A DNA stretch of 24,147 nt from Thermoplasmata archaeon (GTDB lineage: Archaea; Thermoplasmatota; Thermoplasmata; Lutacidiplasmatales; UBA184), in assembly GCA_030043855.1 (NCBI GenBank), contig JASHWW010000194.1, positions 1-24,147 of the forward strand, in the 5' to 3' direction. The notes under the pieces are model-generated. The model was not told the origin of the DNA, made no database searches, and saw only the letters and a program-made list of their open reading frames with translations. Positions 12,279 to 19,720 of the stretch are shown in pieces (the first letter of the stretch is position 1; each line of letters opens with the position of its first letter). The translations under genes were made by a program, and so were the position numbers.

Positions 12279-14552
12279 ATGCCCGTGCGACGCCCCGCCC
12301 GGCGCCGCCGTAGCGGACCGCGAGCGCGAAGCACGGACGTCCCACGCCCCTTCGTGCGACTTCGGGCCAGCGCCGGTCGGGGACGATTCGATCTGGCCGG
12401 TCCCGGGGCGTCGTGCGCCCTCCGGATCTCCTCTCCGAGGCGGGCGGAGCTCCTGCTCGAATTCGGGAAGGTCGGGTCGACGATCCGGGGGTCGGGGTCC
12501 TCCCCACGGAATCGAACGCTCCGCTTCCGGGGGCTCGAGGTTCGGCTGGTCGGCTCCCCTCCGTCGCTCGTCGCCGAGGGATCGGACGGGAGTCGATTCA
12601 CGGTCGCGACGGAACTGCCGCCGGGAAAGCTCCCGGGTCCCTCCCCGTGGTCGGCCATCGGCCACGGGATCCGGTTGCCCTTCCGGATCGCGCCCGGGGA
12701 GCGGATCTTCGGTCTGGGGGAGTTCTTCGGCCCGGTCGACCGGACGGGAGGCGAATATCGGATCTCCGTCCGCGACGTGTTCGGGCTTCCGAACGACGCG
12801 ACGTACGTCGCGTATCCGTTCTTCTGGTCGACCCGGGGGTACGCCTTCCTCGCCGAGACGTGGGATCCCGTACGGTTCGACCTCGGCCGACGCTATCGAG
12901 GTCTCGCGGAGGTCGAACTCCCCACCGCCCCGGTCCGCGTGCGACTCTTCTTCTCTCGGTCTCCGGCCGAGATCCTCCGATGGTTCTGGACGACGCGGGG
13001 CCGCCCGGCGCTGCCCCCCCTGTGGTCGTTCGGTGTCTGGTACAGCCGCTGCGCGTACCGGAGCCAGCGCGAGCTCCTCGGCGTCGCGCGTAAGGTGCGA
13101 AAGCTGCGACTCCCGGGCGATGTCATCCACCTCGATCCCCCCTGGCTCGACCAGCCGCTCCCCGACGCGCTGTACGCGGTCGGCCGACGGTACGGCCTCT
13201 CGAAGCGGGACGTCGACCGTTCCGCCGAGGTCGACCCCGGGGATGTGCTCGCCGGGCTGGCGGCGGCCGCCGCCCGTCGGGGGGAACCCCTCCCGTTCCT
13301 CGGCGTCGGTTGCACCTTCCGGTGGGATCGTCGTCGCTTTCCGGACCCCCGGGCCATGATCGACGAGCTCCATGCGCGGAGCCTCCGACTATCGCTCTGG
13401 ATCGACCCGTACGTCCCGCGGCACACCCCGGAGTTCCGCGAGCTCGAGGGGCGCGGGTTGTTCCTGCGGCGCCCCGACGGGCGGATCGGGGTGGAGTTCG
13501 ACGGCCCGAGCGAGGACTTCGGCGCGATCGATCTGTCGCGGAGCGCGGGGCGCGACTGGCTGGGCCGCCGAGTCCACGAGCTGGTCCGGATGGGCGTCGA
13601 CGTGATCAAGACCGATTTCGGAGAGGCGATCCCCGAATCCGTGTCGGGACGCGGGGTCGCGGCCCCCGCGATGCACAACCGCTTCGCGACGCTTTACCCC
13701 GCCACGGTGTTCGAGGCGATGCGGGCCGCGGGGGCCGAACCGATCATCTGGGGTCGGTCGGGAGGGCTCGATATCCACCGATATCCGGTCCAGTGGGGCG
13801 GGGACCCGCGGACCTACCCCCGCGACATGTCGGCCTCCCTGCGGGGCGCGTTGGGGTACGCGGCCTCCGGCGGGGCGTTCGCGAGCTTCGATAGCGGCGG
13901 GTTCGGTGGCCGCCCGACCCCGGAGGTCTACGCCCGATGGAGCGCGATGGGGATGCTCTTCTCGCACACGCGGTTGCACGGAACCACGCCCCGCGAGCCT
14001 TGGACGTTCGGCCCGGACGCCTTGCGGGCGTTCCGGGCGCTCGCGCGCCTTCGGTACCGCCTCGTGCCGTACCTCTACTCCGAGTCCGTCGCGGGGCTGC
14101 GCGAAGGACGTCCGCTCGCCCGACCCCTCGCGTTCGACACTCCGGACGACGCGATGGCGGCGTCCGTCGACGACGAGTACCTCCTGGGTCGGGCGCTCCT
14201 CGTCGCCCCGATCGTGCCGGGCGGCGCGACGACGACCTATCTGCCGCGCGGCGGCTGGTTCGACTTCTGGAGCGACCGACGACTCGACGGGCCGATCGAG
14301 ATCCCTCGCGCCGCGCCGTGGGAGCGGATCCCGCTCTACGTGCGGGACGGCAGCGTCGTGCCCACGACCGCCGTCGACTGGGACCACATCGAGCCTGCGA
14401 TGCTGCACGACCTCCGGCTCCGTCTGTACGGTCGTCCCGGGGCGTCCCGGGTCGACTTCGGCCCGCACGGGCGGCTGACGTTCCCCCGCGGCATCCCGCG
14501 TCGCGGCTCGGATCCCCCCTTCCGGTGGACGGTGGACGTCCGCGGTCGCTGA
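12279..14552 (+). CDS. Glycoside hydrolase family 31 (alpha-glucosidase / alpha-xylosidase)
   Basis: A 757-residue cytoplasmic GH31 enzyme starting seven bases after the malK stop. An N-terminal beta-sandwich carries ERIFGLGEFFGPVDRTG near 141-157. The (beta/alpha)8 barrel has DVIHLDPPW at 281-289, the nucleophile in VIKTDFGEAIP (Asp446) and the acid/base in VQWGGDPR (Asp509), followed by FDSGGFGG. The KTDFGE form of the nucleophile motif is that of the YicI-like alpha-xylosidase branch; many related archaeal enzymes are alpha-glucosidases, and the maltodextrin context favours glucose release from imported chains. Residues 291-344 are an apparent insertion between the barrel Asp and the CTFRWDRRRFPDP motif. 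There is no signal peptide. The first 30 residues are Arg-rich and poorly conserved, so the start may lie a little further in. Confidence 0.9.
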   Translation: MPVRRPARRRRSGPRARSTDVPRPFVRLRASAGRGRFDLAGPGASCALRISSPRRAELLLEFGKVGSTIRGSGSSPRNRTLRFRGLEVRLVGSPPSLVAEGSDGSRFTVATELPPGKLPGPSPWSAIGHGIRLPFRIAPGERIFGLGEFFGPVDRTGGEYRISVRDVFGLPNDATYVAYPFFWSTRGYAFLAETWDPVRFDLGRRYRGLAEVELPTAPVRVRLFFSRSPAEILRWFWTTRGRPALPPLWSFGVWYSRCAYRSQRELLGVARKVRKLRLPGDVIHLDPPWLDQPLPDALYAVGRRYGLSKRDVDRSAEVDPGDVLAGLAAAAARRGEPLPFLGVGCTFRWDRRRFPDPRAMIDELHARSLRLSLWIDPYVPRHTPEFRELEGRGLFLRRPDGRIGVEFDGPSEDFGAIDLSRSAGRDWLGRRVHELVRMGVDVIKTDFGEAIPESVSGRGVAAPAMHNRFATLYPATVFEAMRAAGAEPIIWGRSGGLDIHRYPVQWGGDPRTYPRDMSASLRGALGYAASGGAFASFDSGGFGGRPTPEVYARWSAMGMLFSHTRLHGTTPREPWTFGPDALRAFRALARLRYRLVPYLYSESVAGLREGRPLARPLAFDTPDDAMAASVDDEYLLGRALLVAPIVPGGATTTYLPRGGWFDFWSDRRLDGPIEIPRAAPWERIPLYVRDGSVVPTTAVDWDHIEPAMLHDLRLRLYGRPGASRVDFGPHGRLTFPRGIPRRGSDPPFRWTVDVRGR

Positions 14553-14568
14553 ACCTCGGCCTCGGATC

Positions 14569-16443
14569 ATGACGGATGCGATGGGGACGGACGACCCGAC
14601 GGTCGACGTCCCGCTCGGAGCCGTCCCGGAGACGGGAGGGGGGGTTCGGTTCCACGTCTGGGCGCCGGCGTCATCGCGGGTCCGCGTGGAAGTGGCGGGG
14701 AAGCCCCGGAGCGGGACCGCCCTCACGCCGGCGCCGCGGGGATATCACTCCGGATTCGTCGCCGAGGCGCAGGTCGGGGATCGATACTGGTACCGGATCG
14801 GAGGGAGCCGGCTGCCGGATCCGGCGTCGCGTTCGCAACCGCTCGGACTTCGCGGACCGTCCGAGGTCGTCGACCTCTCCCGGTTTCCGTGGACCGACTC
14901 TCGCTGGCGGCCCCGCGAGCTCTCCCGGGCGACGCTCTACGAGTTGCACGTCGGCGCGTTCAGCGACGCCGGAACCCTCGACGGGGCCATCCCGCATCTC
15001 CCGGCACTGGCCGAGGTGGGGATCGACACGGTGGAACTCCTTCCGGTCGAGGAGGAGCGCGCCGATCGGGGATGGGGGTACGGGCACGTCTTCTCCTTCG
15101 CCGTTCGCCGGGCGTACGGCGGCCCCGCCGCGCTCCAGCGATTCGTGGACGCCGCCCACGCCGCCGGGATCGGCGTCCTCCTCGACGCCGTCTGGACCCA
15201 CTGGAGCAGCGAGGCGAGTTTTCTCTCTCGCTTCGGCCCCTACTTCCATCCGCGCGCCGCGACCCCTTGGGGTCCGACGCCCAACTTCGAGGGGCCGGGC
15301 AGCGATGAGGTCCGGCGACACTTCTTCGTCTGCGCCCGGGAGTGGTTGCGATCGTTCCACGTCGACGGGTTCCGGCTCGATGCCGTCCACGAGGTCCGCG
15401 ACCGGGGACGCCCGCCGTTCTGGGCCGAGCTGTCCCGGGTCGTCGGCGACGAGGCCGTGCAGCGAGGGCGACCCGCGATCCTCATCGCCGAGAGCGAGTG
15501 GAACGACGCGCGAATCCTTCGACCGGCCTCCGAAGGCGGGTGGGGCCTCCAAGGTCAATGGGCCGACGACTTCCACTCCGCGCTCCACGCGGCGCTGACC
15601 GGCGAGCGCCAGGGGTACTACGTCGATTTCGGCTCGCTCGAGCAGCTCGCCCGCGCGTTCGAAACGCCGTTCCTCCTGCAGGGACAATACTCCCGGTTCC
15701 ACGGCCGGCGACACGGAGCTCCGCTGACCGACGTCGACCCGGCGAAGTTCGTCGTCTTCGACCAAAACCACGATCAGGTCGGGAATCGGGGGGACGGGGC
15801 CCGACTGACCACGCTCCTGGCCGACGACCTGCCGCAGGTGGCGCTCGCCCTCGTGCTCGTCGCGCCGTACGTGCCGATGCTGTTCATGGGCGAGGAGTAC
15901 GGGGAGACGCGGCCGTTCTACTTCTTCACGAGTCTCTCCCTCCGCGCGGCCGCGGGGCTCGCTCGCGGGCGAGCCCGCGATCTCCGCGCGGGCGGGTACC
16001 CGTCCGCTCCGCCGAATCCCGCGCTCCCGTCCACCTTCGCCACGTCCCGGCTCGACCGATCCTCCGCGGAGACCGCGCGCGGTCGGGCGACGCGCGATCT
16101 CGTCACCCGTCTCATCGCGCTGCGCCGCCGTCACCCGGCGTTCGCCCCGGGAGGCCGGACCGAGGCCCGCGCGTGGGAGTCGGATCGGTTGTTGGCGGTT
16201 CTCCGCTCGACGGAACGGGGTGCCGCCGCCCTGCTGGCGAACGTCGGGCCCGACCCGGCGGTGGTCCCCCGACTCGCGTGGCCGGGCACCTGGAGCCTCC
16301 TGGTGCGATCCGGCCCGTCGGACGGGCGAGCATCCGCCGGCGCGCGCCTCCGATGGACGCCGGATCGCGAACGGTCCCTCGAGCTTCCACCGCGCTCGTT
16401 CGTCCTGTTCGAGCGCGACGACCGGGCGGGAGACTCGATATAG
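14569..16443 (+). CDS. treZ: GH13 malto-oligosyltrehalose trehalohydrolase-like enzyme (TreZ-like)
   Basis: A 624-residue GH13 protein. Residues 25-105 form a CBM48-like beta domain (FHVWAP, YWYRIGG, PDPASRSQPLG), matching TreZ. The catalytic barrel has ELHVGAFS at 125-132, the nucleophile in FRLDAVHE (Asp271), the acid/base in LIAESEWND (Glu308), and DQNHDQVGNR with the stabilising Asp402. LFMGEEYGE and PSTFATSRLDRSS further support TreZ. TreZ releases trehalose from maltooligosyl-trehalose. However, the first GH13 block reads LLDAVWTHWSSE instead of the TreZ form with YNH and GP, and RGWGYGHVF replaces the usual GYDGV. TreY, the normal partner, is absent here. The enzyme may therefore act on a different oligosaccharide. 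It lies 16 bases after GH31 in the same operon. Confidence 0.82.
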   Translation: MTDAMGTDDPTVDVPLGAVPETGGGVRFHVWAPASSRVRVEVAGKPRSGTALTPAPRGYHSGFVAEAQVGDRYWYRIGGSRLPDPASRSQPLGLRGPSEVVDLSRFPWTDSRWRPRELSRATLYELHVGAFSDAGTLDGAIPHLPALAEVGIDTVELLPVEEERADRGWGYGHVFSFAVRRAYGGPAALQRFVDAAHAAGIGVLLDAVWTHWSSEASFLSRFGPYFHPRAATPWGPTPNFEGPGSDEVRRHFFVCAREWLRSFHVDGFRLDAVHEVRDRGRPPFWAELSRVVGDEAVQRGRPAILIAESEWNDARILRPASEGGWGLQGQWADDFHSALHAALTGERQGYYVDFGSLEQLARAFETPFLLQGQYSRFHGRRHGAPLTDVDPAKFVVFDQNHDQVGNRGDGARLTTLLADDLPQVALALVLVAPYVPMLFMGEEYGETRPFYFFTSLSLRAAAGLARGRARDLRAGGYPSAPPNPALPSTFATSRLDRSSAETARGRATRDLVTRLIALRRRHPAFAPGGRTEARAWESDRLLAVLRSTERGAAALLANVGPDPAVVPRLAWPGTWSLLVRSGPSDGRASAGARLRWTPDRERSLELPPRSFVLFERDDRAGDSI

Positions 16444-16465
16444 GCGGCCGGGAGTTTGCTCTCCG

Positions 16466-16876
16466 ATGTCCGACGCCGCGCCGACGCCGTATCGTGCGCT
16501 CACCCGAGCCGAGGAGCGAGTGATCGTGCACAAGGGCACGGAGGCGCCGTTCTCGGGCGAGTACGAGCACGAGCGCCGCTCCGGGCTCTACGTCTGCAAG
16601 CGATGCGGGCTCCCGCTCTACCGATCGGAAGCGAAGTTCGACTCGGGGTGCGGATGGCCGAGCTTCGACGACGAACTGCCGGGTGCCGTCCGACGGCTAC
16701 CCGACGCGGACGGCGACCGGGTCGAGATCCAGTGCGCCCGATGCGGGGCGCATCTGGGGCACGTGTTCGAAGGGGAGCGGTTCACGCCGAAGAACACCCG
16801 CCACTGCGTGAACTCGATCTCGATGACGTTCGTGCCCGATCCCGCTCCGGGGGCGGCCCCGGCGAAGGTTCGCTAG
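16466..16876 (+). CDS. msrB: Peptide-methionine (R)-S-oxide reductase MsrB
   Basis: A 136-residue, complete MsrB. Two CXXC pairs, CKRC and CARC, bind the structural zinc. The fold motifs SGCGWPSF and GAHLGHVF are present. The catalytic cysteine is in RHCVNSISM; it is a Cys form, not a selenocysteine form. The enzyme reduces methionine-R-sulfoxide in oxidised proteins in the cytoplasm. The open frame extends upstream into the TreZ gene, but the ATG at 16466 gives the standard N-terminus, 22 bases after the TreZ stop. It appears to be the last gene of the sugar operon. Its stop lies only six bases from the convergent molybdopterin gene. Confidence 0.95.
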   Translation: MSDAAPTPYRALTRAEERVIVHKGTEAPFSGEYEHERRSGLYVCKRCGLPLYRSEAKFDSGCGWPSFDDELPGAVRRLPDADGDRVEIQCARCGAHLGHVFEGERFTPKNTRHCVNSISMTFVPDPAPGAAPAKVR

Positions 16877-16882
16877 GCCCGC

Positions 16883-18094
16883 TCAACCGGCCGCGCCCGG
16901 TCGGCGTACCTCGACCGGGACGGTGTGGATCGAATTGTTGCCGAGCCCTCGGAAGTTCCACGTCGCCTGCACGGGTTGGGTGTGGCCCTGCTCATCGGTC
17001 GCCCGGGCCCGCACCACGTAGAACCCCGGCCGCTCGGCGTGCCCGTCGTACTCCCAGTGCGTCCACGAGTGCGGGGAGTCGGCGGGGATCAGGACGGCCG
17101 GATGCCACGTCTCCTCCTCGCGCGGACCGCCCAACCCCCCGAGGTTGACGTCCACCCGGATGATGCGACCGTGGCCCGACCACGCGACCCCCCGCAGGCG
17201 GAGCGGCCCGGGAGACAGGACCGCGCCCTCCTTCGGCCAGGTGATCAGCGACTTGACGCGCACGGTCGTGACCGGGCGCTTCTCGGACTCGGCGGCGTCC
17301 CCTTCGGCGATGTAGGCGTAGGCGCGGGTCCGGAAGTGACCCTTGAACGGCTCGGTCAACACGACGATCCGGGTGACCCACTTCACGGACGCCATCCCAT
17401 ACCAATCCGGGACGACCACGCGCGCTGGGAACCCGTGGCGTCGCGACAGCGGCTCCCCGTTCATTTCGAGGGCCACGAGGGTGTCCGGGTCGATCGCTTT
17501 AGCGAGCGAGACGCTCATCTGGAACGAGATGTCGCGACTGACCCCGGGCTCCTGGCCCCGGTCGGCGCCTTCGAGCATCACTTCGACCGCCCCCGCCCGG
17601 ATGCCCGCCCGTTCGAGAAGGTCCGAGAGCGGGATTCCCCGCCACCGCGCGGTCCCGACGGCGCCGTTGCGCCAGAGCACGCCTTCCGGGCGGGGTCGGA
17701 CCGAGGACCGGCTGTTGCCCGCGCACTCGAGGACGGCCTCGACCTCCCGGCTCGGCAAGGCGCAGACCTGGTCGTAGGTCAGATCGTACGGGCGGTCGAC
17801 GGCGCCCTCGATCCGCAGCCGCCAGGTTTCCACCTCGACGTGGGGCGTCGCGAAGTGGTTCCGGACGTAGAAGTGGTCGGTCGGAGTGGTCGGCGCGTCC
17901 AAGGAGGAGAGCGGGGTCTCGATGCAGAGCGCGTCGGGCGTCGGCGGGCGGACCTCCAAGGGCGATTCGCGGACCTCCTTGCCCGCGGGAGCCGCCTCGC
18001 TCGGTGTCGATTTTCGACGATCCGGGATGGCCGGCACGCGCACCCTACCGGGCGCGGGAATCCGCACCCATGCGCAGGGGGGAGGTCCGACCAC
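16883..18094 (-). CDS. Sulfite-oxidase-like molybdopterin oxidoreductase, cytoplasmic form
   Basis: A protein of up to 403 residues with the two domains of the sulfite oxidase family. The first is the molybdopterin-binding domain (about 70-260), with FYVRNHF at 75-81, the molybdenum-ligating Cys124 in ECAGNSR, WRGIPLSDLL, and HGFPARVVVPDWYGMASVKW. The second is the immunoglobulin-like dimerisation domain (about 270-395), with WSGHGRI and a final TWNFRGL. There is no cytochrome b5 domain, no twin-arginine signal and no membrane helix, so it appears soluble and cytoplasmic. It may oxidise sulfite or reduce a small oxo-compound. The start is uncertain: GTG at 18094 is used, but the first 30 residues are low in conservation, and in-frame GTG codons at 18067, 18043 and 18037 are alternatives. 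Confidence 0.88.
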   Translation of the reverse strand: MVGPPPCAWVRIPAPGRVRVPAIPDRRKSTPSEAAPAGKEVRESPLEVRPPTPDALCIETPLSSLDAPTTPTDHFYVRNHFATPHVEVETWRLRIEGAVDRPYDLTYDQVCALPSREVEAVLECAGNSRSSVRPRPEGVLWRNGAVGTARWRGIPLSDLLERAGIRAGAVEVMLEGADRGQEPGVSRDISFQMSVSLAKAIDPDTLVALEMNGEPLSRRHGFPARVVVPDWYGMASVKWVTRIVVLTEPFKGHFRTRAYAYIAEGDAAESEKRPVTTVRVKSLITWPKEGAVLSPGPLRLRGVAWSGHGRIIRVDVNLGGLGGPREEETWHPAVLIPADSPHSWTHWEYDGHAERPGFYVVRARATDEQGHTQPVQATWNFRGLGNNSIHTVPVEVRRPGAAG

Positions 18095-18104
18095 TTAAGC
18101 CTGT
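18095..18104 (-). promoter_or_regulatory. TATA-like box for the molybdopterin oxidoreductase gene
   Basis: The minus strand reads GCTTAAGT here, the only A/T-rich patch between the zinc-ribbon gene and this gene. Transcription would start roughly 26 bases on, near 18073, just ahead of the in-frame GTG at 18067. This favours a start downstream of the longest open frame. The remainder of 18095-18169 shows nothing recognisable. Confidence 0.35.
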
Positions 18105-18169
18105 TCGTCCCGGTTCCCCGGCGTCCGCGCGACGGCGAGCGAGCGGCCTCGAAGCTCCGGCATCGCGTG

Positions 18170-18355
18170 TCAGGGTTCGGACGGAGGTGCCCCCGCCGGG
18201 TCGTCCAACGGGTACCGCTCCCCGCACGCGGTGCAGACCACGAAGCAGTGGAGGTCTCCACTGATCGGCGCTGAGAGGGCACCCCCGCACCTTCGACACC
18301 GGCCGCCGGTCGGCGACTCGGCCGGCGGGCCCTCTTCGGTCGCGCCGGCGCTCAC
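18170..18355 (-). CDS. Small zinc-ribbon protein (61 residues)
   Basis: A small gene whose GTG start overlaps the GNAT stop by four bases (GTGA), giving translational coupling. The product has an acidic/Pro-rich N-terminus, then CRRCGG at 20-25 and CTACGERYPLDDP at 41-53, with another Cys/His cluster LHCF between them. The two CXXC pairs about 18 residues apart form a typical rubredoxin-like zinc ribbon. Similar small zinc ribbons act as nucleic-acid or protein-binding accessories; the function here is unknown. The longer open frame running upstream to 18598 in the same frame overlaps the GNAT gene and looks like a shadow. Confidence 0.72.
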   Translation of the reverse strand: MSAGATEEGPPAESPTGGRCRRCGGALSAPISGDLHCFVVCTACGERYPLDDPAGAPPSEP

Positions 18356-18825
18356 GGGCCGCCGGTGCCGAGCGACTTCGCCATCCGGACGTTGGTCTCC
18401 GCATACCCGAGCCGCTCGTACAGCCGGCGGGCGCCGAGATTGTCCCCAAAGACGTGGAGGGAGATCCGGTCGGCCCCGTGCTCGCGGGCGATCGGCTCCA
18501 GCGCTCGCATCGCCGCCTCGGCGTATCCGTGGCGGCGGTGCTCCGGCTCGACCTCGAGGTCGTAGACGAACGCGCCGCGAGATTCGATCGCGAGCCACGC
18601 GATCCCGACCCGGACCTCCGGGGCTCCCGCGGCGATGGTGTAGAGGAAGTGGCCCGGGGTCTTCGTGCCGTGCGGGAGCAGGTGCTCGACTTCCCCGCGC
18701 GCCTTTACCTCCGCCTCCTCCGCGGTCCAGGTTCCCGCACGGACGTGGTCGGCCGCGTACGTCCGGATCAACCGCTCGACGTACGGGCGGAACGCGGCCT
18801 CGTCCATCGCGACCAGGCGGACCAT
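18352..18825 (-). CDS. GNAT family N-acetyltransferase
   Basis: A 157-residue single-domain GNAT protein. The acetyl-CoA pyrophosphate loop is VEPEHRRHGYAEAAMRALE (about 92-110), preceded by the beta-4 strand AFVYDLEV. The C-terminal motif reads LHVFGDNLGARRLYERLGY, as in Rim-type and small-molecule acetyltransferases. It transfers an acetyl group from acetyl-CoA to an amine; the acceptor is unknown. The ATG at 18825 was used; a second ATG at 18807 would remove six residues. The zinc-ribbon gene downstream is coupled to it. The 124-base region upstream is shared with the divergent PH-domain gene. Confidence 0.9.
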   Translation of the reverse strand: MVRLVAMDEAAFRPYVERLIRTYAADHVRAGTWTAEEAEVKARGEVEHLLPHGTKTPGHFLYTIAAGAPEVRVGIAWLAIESRGAFVYDLEVEPEHRRHGYAEAAMRALEPIAREHGADRISLHVFGDNLGARRLYERLGYAETNVRMAKSLGTGGP

Positions 18826-18920
18826 GCGGCCGCGACCCTTCCGGACGCCATCACTTCGCGGGTGCGGTCGCGAAACCGATCGGACGCTATGCGCAGCCCG
18901 ACGGACGGGTTTCCGCAGCG

Positions 18921-18930
18921 CATTTAATGG
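18921..18930 (+). promoter_or_regulatory. TATA-like box for the PH-domain membrane protein gene
   Basis: CATTTAATGG stands out in a G+C-rich stretch. Its centre is about 25 bases before the in-frame GTG at 18950, so a leaderless transcript starting at that GTG is the simplest reading. The motif is nearly palindromic and could also serve the GNAT gene on the other strand, with a leader of about 75 bases. I saw nothing else distinctive in 18826-18949. Confidence 0.55.
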
Positions 18931-18949
18931 TCCCGCGGCTGCGCGGGCC

Positions 18950-19663
18950 GTGACATCCCGCGCCGTCGGGGGGCCGGGAGCTCGCCTGGTGCACCCCTCG
19001 ATCCTGGGGACGAACGAGGTCGTCCGTCGGGCGACGCGGGAGTCCCGCTGGGTCTGGTTCTTTTGGCCCGGCCTCGTCTTCGCGGTCTCGGCAGGGATCG
19101 TCTACCTCCTCGGCTCGACGATCTGGGGCTCGGTCGCGATCGGAGCGTGGCTCTGGCGGAGGCTGCCACCGGTCGGCCGCCTCACCGGCGACCTCCAGCA
19201 CACCGTCGGGACCGTCCCGTACCTGCTGGCCGTCCTGACCGTCCTCGCCCTCCTCTGGTTCCTCGACCGCGGGTTGCGTCTCTTCTTCCGGTGGTGGCGC
19301 TGGCGACGCGACGTCTATGTCGTGACGTCGTACCGCCTGATCCACCAGCACGGGATCCTGTCGACGAACTTCCGGGAGATCCCGCTGCTCCAGGTCCGGG
19401 ACGTCGACGTCGACCAGAACGTCCCGATGCGGATCCTCGGATTCGGGTGGGTCTTGGTCAACTCGCTGCAGACGGCGCCGACGAGCGGCGCGAAGCCGTA
19501 CCGGCCCCCGCACCCGAGGCGCCGCCGACCGGGCGATGCGGTGGGGCTCGAGGAGTGGCTCGCCGTTCCCGACCCGTACGGCATCGAGCGCGACATCGAG
19601 AGTCAGACCGAGGGACTCCTCGCGAGCCGGGCGGGGGTCGGACCGATCGGCGGAAGCCGATAG
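18950..19663 (+). CDS. Membrane protein with bacterial-type PH domain (YdbS/bPH2-like)
   Basis: A 237-residue protein if it starts at GTG 18950. Hydrophobic helices lie near 35-56 (WVWFFWPGLVFAVSAGIVYL) and 87-108 (VPYLLAVLTVLALLWF), with a Trp-rich segment between. A cytoplasmic bPH2 domain follows the basic RWWRWRRD linker: DVYVVTSYRLIHQHGILS, EIPLLQVRDVDVDQNVP and RILGFGWVLV. This is the arrangement of YdbS/YdbT-like proteins, whose biochemical role is not settled. The C-terminus is Arg/Pro-rich. GTG 18989 is an alternative start, since recognisable similarity begins at HPSILGTNEVV. The gene sits 57 bases upstream of the kelch gene and may share transcription with it. Confidence 0.82.
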   Translation: MTSRAVGGPGARLVHPSILGTNEVVRRATRESRWVWFFWPGLVFAVSAGIVYLLGSTIWGSVAIGAWLWRRLPPVGRLTGDLQHTVGTVPYLLAVLTVLALLWFLDRGLRLFFRWWRWRRDVYVVTSYRLIHQHGILSTNFREIPLLQVRDVDVDQNVPMRILGFGWVLVNSLQTAPTSGAKPYRPPHPRRRRPGDAVGLEEWLAVPDPYGIERDIESQTEGLLASRAGVGPIGGSR

Positions 19664-19683
19664 GTCGCGGTCCACGCCCCGTC

Positions 19684-19712
19684 CTATACGTACATATACA
19701 TCATCCGGAGGT
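19684..19712 (+). promoter_or_regulatory. TATA-like sequence and Shine-Dalgarno site before the kelch gene
   Basis: CTATACGTACATATACAT (19684-19701) holds two overlapping TATA-like sequences. Immediately after it, CCGGAGG (19705-19711) is a strong ribosome-binding site nine bases before the GTG at 19721. The two signals conflict: a start site 26 bases from either TATA centre would fall at about 19714-19723, leaving the Shine-Dalgarno outside the message. Either the site is used only on read-through from the PH-domain gene, or one of the signals is accidental. Confidence 0.5.
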
Positions 19713-19720
19713 TCGGTCGC

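Noticed and set aside
18170..18598. 142-residue version of the zinc-ribbon protein
   Set aside because: The upstream 81 codons overlap the GNAT gene almost entirely and read as Arg/Pro/Gly-rich shadow sequence; the GTG in the GTGA overlap gives a compact protein.
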